Source: Flavobacteriales bacterium | GTDB lineage: Bacteria > Bacteroidota > Bacteroidia > Flavobacteriales_F > PHOS-HE28 | Direction of reading: 5' to 3' | Length of the DNA: 64,000 nt | Assembly (NCBI GenBank): GCA_016719225.1 | Contig: JADKAN010000003.1 | Span: forward strand, 124,001 to 188,000 | Shown: piece after piece, positions 9,039-16,583 of the stretch | Layout of the letters: every line of letters begins with the position of its first letter | How positions within the stretch are numbered: the first letter of the stretch is position 1 | Notes under the pieces: generated by a model | Seen by the model: the letters and a program-made list of their open reading frames with translations, nothing else | What the model was told of the DNA's origin: nothing | Database searches by the model: none | Position numbers and translations under genes: made by a program

Positions 9039-10826
9039 ATGGCGAGGCTGCGTCCGATCCCCGTACTCCTTTTCGTGTTTTTGGCCACGATCGTTCTTGG
9101 CCAGCGCCCCCTCGGATCGCGCGTGGTCGATGCCGCATCCTTGGAACCACTGCCTTATGCCAGCGTGGTTTGTCTGAGGACGGGCGAAAGCGTGATCACC
9201 AATGCGGAGGGTGTGTTCCGTATGATTGAAGTGGTTGAAGCCGACACCTTGGTCATCTCCTATTTGGGCTATCAACGGTTCCAGACCATTGTGGCAACGA
9301 TGCGCCAGTTACCGGAGGCGCGTTTGTTACCCTTGCGGACCGAGCTGTCCGCCGTGCAGGTGGTGGGCCGGTCCGATGCCGTGTACGACCTGGTAATTGC
9401 AAGCGGGAAGCACCTTAGGCAGCTCGGGAAATACGAGGGGAAGGTCTACTTCGAACTGGAGACCCGGACCGCAGAACGAACCGTTGAAGGGATAGAATGC
9501 TTCTACAACGGCAGTTTTAACGGTGCGAACATCGAGGCGCTGGACCTGAAGCAGGGCAGGATCGGCCTGCTGCCCGATAAGAACCGCTTTGTGGTGAACC
9601 TCAACACCAGCCGTGGTTTCATGTTGTTGCATCCCGCTGAGAGCAACGGTGCTTTTCCCGCTACACCCTTGCAATATCGCTCGCGGAAAGCGTTGCGCCG
9701 CGACTTCGAGCTTACTGTACTGTCCATTACGTACGACACCGATGAACTATACCATATTCGCTTCACCCCGAAGGACAGCGGCGGCGCATTCTTCCAAGGC
9801 GAGCTTTGGGTCGATGCACGGACCGCTGTAGTAAGAAGCCTACAACTGGACTGCGACAGTTGCACGCGCCATCCTTTTCAAGCCATTTTCCCCGGTGATG
9901 AACTGCACGGACTGGAGCTGCATTATCGCCAGACCTATGTTCCCTGGCAGGGGCGCTCCATGTTGAACACGATCGAAATGGAGTATGCGCTCACCTACCA
10001 CGGCAGCGCTGGCGATCCGAGGTTGGCAGCACGTGCGGAGGATCTGGCTTTGGACCGCCGCATGAGGACAAAAGGCATCCTTCATTTGTACGCGCCGGAT
10101 GTGCAGTTCATACTTCCGCTGTTCCGGTATGACGCCGGACAGACAGACTACCGCAAGGTCCTCTCCATGCCGTACGACAGTGCATTCTGGGCGGAGGCAC
10201 CGGGGCTGGTGCCCACCGAACGGCAGTTGCAGGACCAAGCGCTATTCGCCAAGGAAGGCCTGCTCGTGGGGAACAACAGCACGCTGGACCGGTCCGGAAG
10301 GAAAGGGCGTGGATTCTTCGAGAGTAATTACGCATTTTGGTCAGCGCAGCAGCGGATCGGGTTGAAGGGAACATTGGCTGAAGGTGCTTATGTGCCACCG
10401 GTGGCGATGAGCACGGAGGTCACTGCCAACGAAGTGCATCTTGTGGTGCAACTCTTCCTGAACGTCGACCGGACGGATACTGGCTATCGCACGTTCAGCG
10501 CTACCGTCTTTGACGGCTTCAGCTCCTATTGCCATTTGGACGACAAACGCAATGCGGACCTGCTGCTGAACATTTTCTTCGATCTGTGCGAGATCGAGCG
10601 GAGGCGCATGCAAGCGGCACTTGACCAGCCCGGGCTTTCGATTGAGCGCATCCGCGCTATCCATGCCAATGCGGAAAAGTCCATGGACCACACGACCGGA
10701 AAGTTCCTGAAGGAGACGCGTTACGGCATGGACGCGGAAGAAATGGCGCAATGGAATGGGCGCGTGGTATCGGAACTTGGCGTGGACAACTTCGCCTTGT
10801 TCGGCATCTTAAAGGGCGGGAAATAG
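9039..10826 (+). CDS. Secreted protein with N-terminal carboxypeptidase-regulatory-like (CarboxypepD_reg) domain, function unknown
   Basis: The ATG at 9039 is preferred because it places a signal peptide (PIPVLLFVFLATIVLGQ) at the N terminus; the frame upstream overlaps the permease gene. About 595 residues. Residues 25-100 resemble the CarboxypepD_reg-like fold common in Bacteroidota (VVDAASLEPLPYASVVCLRTGE ... VISYLGYQRF). The remainder is not recognised. It has a beta-rich middle that would suit an outer-membrane or periplasmic protein, and a charged helical C-terminal part (FDLCEIERRRMQAALDQ). There is no T9SS sorting domain at the C terminus. It may be cotranscribed with the permease gene 37 nt upstream. 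Confidence 0.75.
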   Translation: MARLRPIPVLLFVFLATIVLGQRPLGSRVVDAASLEPLPYASVVCLRTGESVITNAEGVFRMIEVVEADTLVISYLGYQRFQTIVATMRQLPEARLLPLRTELSAVQVVGRSDAVYDLVIASGKHLRQLGKYEGKVYFELETRTAERTVEGIECFYNGSFNGANIEALDLKQGRIGLLPDKNRFVVNLNTSRGFMLLHPAESNGAFPATPLQYRSRKALRRDFELTVLSITYDTDELYHIRFTPKDSGGAFFQGELWVDARTAVVRSLQLDCDSCTRHPFQAIFPGDELHGLELHYRQTYVPWQGRSMLNTIEMEYALTYHGSAGDPRLAARAEDLALDRRMRTKGILHLYAPDVQFILPLFRYDAGQTDYRKVLSMPYDSAFWAEAPGLVPTERQLQDQALFAKEGLLVGNNSTLDRSGRKGRGFFESNYAFWSAQQRIGLKGTLAEGAYVPPVAMSTEVTANEVHLVVQLFLNVDRTDTGYRTFSATVFDGFSSYCHLDDKRNADLLLNIFFDLCEIERRRMQAALDQPGLSIERIRAIHANAEKSMDHTTGKFLKETRYGMDAEEMAQWNGRVVSELGVDNFALFGILKGGK

Positions 10827-10836
10827 GTTCCCGCCC
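10814..10836 (+). terminator. Hairpin overlapping the stop codon of the preceding gene
   Basis: The 9-bp inverted repeat GGGCGGGAA / TTCCCGCCC (10814-10822 with 10828-10836) has a 5-nt loop. The stop codon TAG (10824-10826) falls in the loop. There is no T run after it, so it may be a weak terminator or an mRNA-stabilising element ahead of the M3 peptidase gene. Confidence 0.45.
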
Positions 10837-10844
10837 CGTACCGC

Positions 10845-10853
10845 TACATTCGC
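10845..10853 (+). promoter_or_regulatory. Putative -7 box TACATTCGC of the M3 peptidase gene
   Basis: This match to the local TAnnTT(T/C)GC pattern lies 19 nt before the ATG, directly after the hairpin that ends the previous gene. Confidence 0.45.
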
Positions 10854-10872
10854 ACTCCCATTAACCCACCGC

Positions 10873-13008
10873 ATGAACCATTCACTCGCTGCGTTGTCCA
10901 TTTTACTGCTCGCCGCTTCTTGCGGAACGAGTGACAACACGAAGAACGAAATGCCAGCAACCGCACCTGCCCGCGAAAATCCCTTCACTGCCGAGAGCAC
11001 GCTCTATCTAGGGGCGCCGGACTTCTCGAAGATCCAGAACCGGGACTTCAGCCCGGCAATGGAAGCGGGGATGAAGAAGCAATTGGACGAGGTGAAGGCC
11101 ATTGCGGACAGTAAGGACGCAGCCACCTTTGACAACACTATCATCGCATTGGAGAAAAGCGGCCAGGAACTAACGCGCGTTAGCAAGGTTTTCTTCAACC
11201 TGATCGCGAGCAATACCAACGACAGCTTGCAGGTAGTGAACACGGATATGGCCCCGAAACTGGCCGCGCATAGCGATGCCATCAACCTCGACCCGAAGCT
11301 TTTCGCCCGCGTGAAGAGCTTGTACGATACCCGCGACTCTTTGGGGTTGGACAGTGTATCCGTCCGTCTTGTGGACCGTTACTACACGCGCATGGTCCGT
11401 GCTGGTGCATTATTGAACAGTGCTGACCAGAAGAGTTTGCGGGCCTTGAACGAAGAGGAATCGAAGCTTACCACATTGTTCAGCGAGAACCTGCTGAAGG
11501 AAGTGAACAACGCGGCTGTGCTGGTGGACGATAAAGCGCAATTGGACGGCATGACGGATGCCGAGATCGAAGCTGCAGCCACTGCCGCCAAAGAGAAAGG
11601 CAGCGAAGGCAAATGGCTCATAACCTTGCAGAACACCACCATGCAGCCCGTGCTTGCAGAGTTGAAGAACAGGGCTTTGCGCGAACGCATTTTCACTGCC
11701 AGCACGCAGCGCGGCATGTTGGGCAACGCTACCGATCAAAAGGCCACTGTGAGCCGCTTGGCACAATTGCGCGCCCAACGCGCCAAGCTGCTCGGCTTCC
11801 CAAACTATGCAGCCTATTCGCTTGACGACCAGATGGCAAAGACGCCGGACGCTGCCGTGAAACTCCTCACTGGTATGGTACCCGCCGCGGTGAAGAACGT
11901 AAAGGCCGAGGCCGCCAAACTGCAGGCCGTGATCGACAAGGAAAAAGGTGGATTCACGCTCGCTCCTTGGGATTGGGACTTCTATGCCGAGAAAGTGCGT
12001 AAGGCCGAATACGACCTGGATGAAAGCCAGATCAAGCCCTATTTTGAACTGGACCGCGTGCTGCACGACGGTGTATTCTTCGCTGCGAACCAGATGTACG
12101 GCATCAGCTTTAAGGAGCGCAAGGACCTCCCTGTGTATCGCCCGGAGGTGCGCGTGTTCGAGGTGTTCGATGCGGACAGCAGCACCATCGGCTTGATCTA
12201 TGCCGACTACTATGCCCGCGACAACAAACAGGGTGGTGCATGGATGGACAGTTTCCAGGACCAGAGCGGCTTGTTGGACGAGAAGCCCATCGTTACACAG
12301 AACGTGAACATCCAGAAGCCCGCCGACGGCCAGCCCGCGTTGCTGAGCTTCGACGAAGTGACCACTATGTTCCACGAATTCGGCCACGCGTTGCACGGGT
12401 TATTGAGCAAGCAGAAGTATCCCTACTTCTCCGGTACCAACGTCCCGCGTGACTTCGTGGAATTCCCGAGCCAGTTCAATGAGAATTGGGCCTCGGAGCC
12501 GAAGGTGTTCGCCAATTATGCCAAGAATTACAAGACCGGTGAAGCCATGCCGAAAGCGCTGGTGGACAAGATCAAGAAGTCCGGCAAGTTCAACCAAGGC
12601 TTCATGACCACCGAATACCTCGCGGCAGCCTTGCTGGACCTTCAATGGCATATGCTTCCCGCCGATGCACCACTGCAGGACGTGCCCAATTTCGAGAAAG
12701 CGGCTTTGTCCAATTACGGACTGGACCTGCCCATGGTATTGCCTCGCTATCGCACATGCTATTTCAGCCACATCTGGGGCGGCGGTTATGCGGCCGGTTA
12801 TTACGCCTACCTCTGGGCCGAAGTACTTGAGGCGGATGCATTCGGTTGGTTCAAGGAACATGGCGGTATGACGCGTGATAATGGTATGCACTTCCGCGGT
12901 ACCATCCTTTCCCAAGGTGGCAGCAAGGACGCCGGGCAGCTCTACCGCGACTTCCGCGGCCGCGACCCTGAAGTGGGGCCTTTGCTGGAGAAGCGCGGGT
13001 TGAAGTAG
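10873..13008 (+). CDS. dcp: M3 family metallopeptidase (peptidyl-dipeptidase Dcp-like), lipoprotein
   Basis: 711 residues. The N terminus ends in a lipobox (LLAASC), so the mature enzyme should be a lipid-anchored periplasmic or outer-membrane peptidase. The zinc motif HEFGHALH lies at about residues 501-508, with the third ligand Glu expected in FVEFPSQFNENW just after it. C-terminal M3 signatures follow (FSHIWGGGYAAGYYAYLWAEVLEADAF). Length and motifs fit peptidyl-dipeptidase Dcp or oligopeptidase A; the resemblance to Dcp is stronger but the two are hard to separate by eye. It is a single gene flanked by a hairpin upstream and 342 nt of non-coding sequence downstream. Confidence 0.9.
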   Translation: MNHSLAALSILLLAASCGTSDNTKNEMPATAPARENPFTAESTLYLGAPDFSKIQNRDFSPAMEAGMKKQLDEVKAIADSKDAATFDNTIIALEKSGQELTRVSKVFFNLIASNTNDSLQVVNTDMAPKLAAHSDAINLDPKLFARVKSLYDTRDSLGLDSVSVRLVDRYYTRMVRAGALLNSADQKSLRALNEEESKLTTLFSENLLKEVNNAAVLVDDKAQLDGMTDAEIEAAATAAKEKGSEGKWLITLQNTTMQPVLAELKNRALRERIFTASTQRGMLGNATDQKATVSRLAQLRAQRAKLLGFPNYAAYSLDDQMAKTPDAAVKLLTGMVPAAVKNVKAEAAKLQAVIDKEKGGFTLAPWDWDFYAEKVRKAEYDLDESQIKPYFELDRVLHDGVFFAANQMYGISFKERKDLPVYRPEVRVFEVFDADSSTIGLIYADYYARDNKQGGAWMDSFQDQSGLLDEKPIVTQNVNIQKPADGQPALLSFDEVTTMFHEFGHALHGLLSKQKYPYFSGTNVPRDFVEFPSQFNENWASEPKVFANYAKNYKTGEAMPKALVDKIKKSGKFNQGFMTTEYLAAALLDLQWHMLPADAPLQDVPNFEKAALSNYGLDLPMVLPRYRTCYFSHIWGGGYAAGYYAYLWAEVLEADAFGWFKEHGGMTRDNGMHFRGTILSQGGSKDAGQLYRDFRGRDPEVGPLLEKRGLK

Positions 13009-13350
13009 GAAGCGGTCGAGGTCCTTGGAATCGGCGGAAACGACCCACTTGGAAAAGGAATGCGGTTTTGCGTACATGCCACCTTGCTCTGTGTTGTCGA
13101 ATTACCGTGCCATGTGATCGGTGGGGCAGGGAGTTTATAGGGTCGGGAGTACCGAACCGTTCTGAAGCACTATGCCGCCACGACATTAGGAGGCCTGTCC
13201 AACCTCAACAAATGGAAGTCCATTGTTGAAAACCCGCGCCCGATCGTTGATAAAGCGGATGGATCTCTTGCTACATCCCTTACCGGGCGCGGATTAACTT
13301 CGTGCCGACGTGCGGGAACCCTTGTCGACATTGAGGTTCCGACCCGATAT
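13009..13350. other. Intergenic region upstream of parE
   Basis: 342 nt with no open frame that I find credible on either strand and no tRNA-like fold. It contains only the putative parE -7 box near its right end. Confidence 0.5.
13295..13302 (+). promoter_or_regulatory. Putative -7 box TAACTTCG of parE
   Basis: TAACTTCG lies 48 nt before the parE ATG. A TTG at 13268-13270 is 24 nt upstream of it, slightly longer than the usual -33/-7 spacing in Bacteroidota. Confidence 0.4.
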
Positions 13351-15270
13351 ATGAGCGAAGCAAACTACGGTGAAGAGCATATCCGGTCGCTGGACTGGAA
13401 GGAACACATCCGGTTGCGGCCGGGCATGTACATCGGCAAGCTGGGCGATGGCAGCAGCTTCGACGACGGCATCTACATCCTGCTGAAGGAGGTGCTGGAC
13501 AACTGCATCGATGAATTCGTGATGGGCCACGGCAAGAAGGTCGAGGTCACCATCGAAGGTCCACGCGTGGAAGTGCGCGACTTCGGACGTGGCGTTCCGC
13601 TCGGCAAGGTGATCGATGTGGTGAGCAAGATCAACACCGGCGCCAAGTACGACAGCAAAGCTTTCAAGAAGAGCGTCGGCCTGAACGGCGTGGGTACCAA
13701 GGCGGTGAATGCGCTGAGCAGCTACTTCAAGATCGAGAGCGTCCGCGACGGGCAGCTCAAACGCGCCGAGTTCGACCGTGGCGTGCTGCGCAAGGACAAC
13801 AAGCTGGAGAAGAGCGACGAGGGCAACGGCACGCGCGTGGTCTTCGAACCGGACGAGCAGATGTTCAAGCAGTACGTGTACCGCGAGCAGCACATCGAGC
13901 GCTTGCTGTGGAACTACTGCTACCTGAACACCGGCCTGACCATCCACTACAACGGCCGGAAGTTCCAGAGCAAGAACGGACTGCTGGACCTGCTGGAGAC
14001 GAAGATGGACGGCGAGCCGCTGTATCCCATCATCCACCTGATCGGTGAAGACATCGAGGTGGCGATCACGCACGCGAACCATTATGGCGAGGAGTACTAC
14101 AGCTTCGTGAACGGGCAGCACACCACACAGGGCGGTACGCACCAAGGCGCCTTCCGCGAGGCCGTGGCGAAGACGATCAAGGAGTTTTTCAAGAAGGACT
14201 GGGAGGCTGGGGATTGCCGCACAGGCATCGTGGCCGCCGTCAGCGTGAAAGTGGTGGAGCCCGTTTTCGAGAGCCAGACCAAGACCAAGCTCGGCAGCCT
14301 CGAAGTGGAGCCGGGAGGCCAGAGCATGCGCGGCTTCATCGGCGATTTCCTTGGTCGCGAGCTGGACAATTTCCTGCACAAGAACCCCGCCGTTGCGGAA
14401 GTCCTGCAATCACGGATCCTGCAGAACGAGCGCGAGCGGAAGGAGCTAAGCGGCATCCGCAAGCTGGCCCGCGAACGCGCCAAGAAATCCAGCCTGCACA
14501 ACAAGAAGCTGCGCGATTGCCGCATCCATCTCAGCGACCCGAAGAAGGACGACCGCAAGGAGAACAGCACGCTCTTCATCACCGAGGGCGACAGTGCCAG
14601 CGGCAGCATCACCAAGAGCCGCGATGTGAATCTGCAGGCGGTATTCAGCCTGAAGGGGAAGCCGCTGAACTGCTATGGCCTCACCAAAAAGGTGGTGTAC
14701 GAGAACGAGGAGTTCAACCTGATCCAGGCCGCGCTCGACATCGAGGACGGCATGGACGGCCTGCGCTACAACAAGATCGTGATCGCCACCGACGCGGACG
14801 TTGATGGTATGCACATCCGCCTGCTGCTGATGACCTTCTTCCTCCAGTTCTTCCCGGACCTCGTGAAGAACGACCACCTCTACATCCTGCAGACGCCGCT
14901 CTTCCGCGTGCGCAACAAGAAGGAAACGCACTACTGCTATAGCGACGAGGAGCGGCAACGCGCCATCGCCAAGTTGGGTAAGAGCGCGGAGATCACGCGC
15001 TTCAAAGGCCTGGGCGAGATCAGTCCTGATGAGTTCAAGCACTTCATCGGCCCGGACATCCGCTTGGAGCCGGTGATGATCACCAAGGACGCGAAGGTGA
15101 ACGATCTGCTCGGCTTCTACATGGGCAAGAACACGCCGCACCGCCAGGAATTCATCATCGGTAACTTGAAGGTGGAGAAGGACCTGGTAGAGGAGACCGC
15201 TGCCGAAGCGGCTGCAGCCAGTGTGCGGGCCATCGCGAGGAAACTGGAGGAGAACGAGGTAGAAGTTTGA
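13351..15270 (+). CDS. parE: DNA topoisomerase IV subunit B (ParE, GyrB family)
   Basis: 639 residues. The GHKL ATPase domain starts with HIRLRPGMYIGKLGDGS and includes LKEVLDNCIDEF (catalytic Glu/Asn region) and GLNGVGTKAVNALS. The transducer domain has FVNGQHTTQGGTHQGAF. The TOPRIM domain has TEGDSASGSI (about 410-419) and DADVDGMH (about 480). The ending lacks the long insert of Gram-negative GyrB, and the partner parC follows 1.3 kb downstream in the same orientation, supporting ParE rather than GyrB. It works in the cytoplasm to decatenate chromosomes, with ATP hydrolysis in this subunit. Its TGA overlaps a possible ATG by one base, but the next gene more likely starts at 15405. Confidence 0.95.
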   Translation: MSEANYGEEHIRSLDWKEHIRLRPGMYIGKLGDGSSFDDGIYILLKEVLDNCIDEFVMGHGKKVEVTIEGPRVEVRDFGRGVPLGKVIDVVSKINTGAKYDSKAFKKSVGLNGVGTKAVNALSSYFKIESVRDGQLKRAEFDRGVLRKDNKLEKSDEGNGTRVVFEPDEQMFKQYVYREQHIERLLWNYCYLNTGLTIHYNGRKFQSKNGLLDLLETKMDGEPLYPIIHLIGEDIEVAITHANHYGEEYYSFVNGQHTTQGGTHQGAFREAVAKTIKEFFKKDWEAGDCRTGIVAAVSVKVVEPVFESQTKTKLGSLEVEPGGQSMRGFIGDFLGRELDNFLHKNPAVAEVLQSRILQNERERKELSGIRKLARERAKKSSLHNKKLRDCRIHLSDPKKDDRKENSTLFITEGDSASGSITKSRDVNLQAVFSLKGKPLNCYGLTKKVVYENEEFNLIQAALDIEDGMDGLRYNKIVIATDADVDGMHIRLLLMTFFLQFFPDLVKNDHLYILQTPLFRVRNKKETHYCYSDEERQRAIAKLGKSAEITRFKGLGEISPDEFKHFIGPDIRLEPVMITKDAKVNDLLGFYMGKNTPHRQEFIIGNLKVEKDLVEETAAEAAAASVRAIARKLEENEVEV

Positions 15271-15404
15271 TGCGGGAATGGTTACTACCGCGGAAGATGC
15301 TACTGATAGCTGATAAAGCCGAACACATGAATATGGCTCAGCGTGTTGTTACTGCATCCCTGATGCTTCATCGCGAGAAGGCTTTGCAACGAAGCGATCT
15401 TGGT

Positions 15405-16127
15405 ATGTTGATCGGAAGGACTTACTTGAGCCTTGCTTGTGTGATCATCGCAGGGGCATCAATGGCCCAATCCTCCGGTAAGATCCGACTGCAGATCGAT
15501 CCCCCGAGAACATTCACCTATAAACTGGATCACCGCTTCACCATGCAAGAGGCCGATCTGGAACTGTTGGAGGGTGCGCACCATTTCAGCTTCTGGGCAC
15601 CGCAACGCAAAGTCGTTGATACGACCATAACCATGGTAGGTGGAACGGATAAGGTCTTCTCGTTGCGTTTGCCGTTCTCCACGGAATACTTGGTGTACCA
15701 GCGCGACCTGCGATCCTACAGGAAGGACATGCGAGTGCAAAGGCTGTTGCCAGTTTCCGCCACGGGCCTGTCTTTGATCTACACGGCAGTGAAATTCGGG
15801 CAGCTGAAAAAAGCCCACGATAAGTTGGAGAGCGACCGCACCGCATACAACGATGCCACATCGCCATACGCCATCACTTACTTGAAGGGCGATGTGATCC
15901 CCGTGCATAAGGATGAATTTGATAAAGCACGTTCTGGTTACCGAGTAGCTGTGGGGATCACGGTCCTTTTCGCCGGGGTCACTACGTACATGTACCTGCG
16001 TTCTGCTAAAAGGGCCAAGCCCGAATTCCATGACGCGGAAAAAGTGCGCTTCGACGGATTGAGCTGGGCGCCCGGTGTGAATGGTGGCGAATGGAACTGC
16101 GGACTCACATGGAATTTCACACGATGA
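15405..16127 (+). CDS. Exported/membrane protein with PEGA-like N-terminal domain, function unknown
   Basis: The frame is open from 15270, where an ATG overlaps the parE stop. The internal ATG at 15405 is preferred because it immediately precedes a signal peptide (SLACVIIAGASMAQSSG). From there the product is about 240 residues. A beta-rich segment with DLELLEGAHHFSFWAPQRKVVD resembles PEGA-type surface domains. It is followed by a charged helical region, a hydrophobic segment (VAVGITVLFAGVTTYMYL) and a beta-like tail. It lies between parE and parC and overlaps the next lipoprotein gene by 4 nt (ATGA), so it is probably in their operon. The role is unknown, and the start remains uncertain. 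Confidence 0.65.
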   Translation: MLIGRTYLSLACVIIAGASMAQSSGKIRLQIDPPRTFTYKLDHRFTMQEADLELLEGAHHFSFWAPQRKVVDTTITMVGGTDKVFSLRLPFSTEYLVYQRDLRSYRKDMRVQRLLPVSATGLSLIYTAVKFGQLKKAHDKLESDRTAYNDATSPYAITYLKGDVIPVHKDEFDKARSGYRVAVGITVLFAGVTTYMYLRSAKRAKPEFHDAEKVRFDGLSWAPGVNGGEWNCGLTWNFTR

Positions 16128-16549
16128 ATCGCGCTTTCCTCTTCATCCTGCCATTGGCGCTTTCCCTCGTGGGTTGCTTGAAGGACGACGTCGATCCGGC
16201 CAAGCTCACTTCCAATCCGCTGGACCAGGACTACGACGGACCCGCATTGATCGAGCTGGTATCCGATACCACCCGCATTGTATATGATGGGTTGAACCCG
16301 GTGGACACCGTAGTGGAACAAATCATCAATGTCCGGGCGGATCTGCTGGCGCCGGGCACGGACTACAAGCTGTATGTCACCTTGGTGAACACCGGCGCGG
16401 TCTTCGATTATTCCAGTGAGATCCCACCCCCTCAGGACAGGGCCTATCACCATGTGGTGCCTGGTGTTGCGTATTGCTACGACTATCAGCTCGTCGTGCA
16501 ATTCTCCAGGACCAAAGCCTACCGCTTCTGCACCACAGCGAACCCTTGA
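16124..16549 (+). CDS. Small lipoprotein of unknown function
   Basis: The ATG at 16124 overlaps the stop of the previous gene by 4 nt (ATGA) and puts a lipoprotein signal (FILPLALSLVGC, lipobox LVGC) at the N terminus. About 141 residues. Mature sequence starts acidic (CLKDDVDPA) and continues as a probable single beta-sandwich domain, with two late cysteines in AYCYDYQ and YRFCTTANP that could form a disulphide. I recognise no family. Its position between parE and parC and the coupled overlap suggest cotranscription with the topoisomerase genes rather than a shared function. Confidence 0.65.
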   Translation: MNRAFLFILPLALSLVGCLKDDVDPAKLTSNPLDQDYDGPALIELVSDTTRIVYDGLNPVDTVVEQIINVRADLLAPGTDYKLYVTLVNTGAVFDYSSEIPPPQDRAYHHVVPGVAYCYDYQLVVQFSRTKAYRFCTTANP

Positions 16550-16583
16550 ACACATTGCCTTCCGCCGATAGGCGGCGAAAACG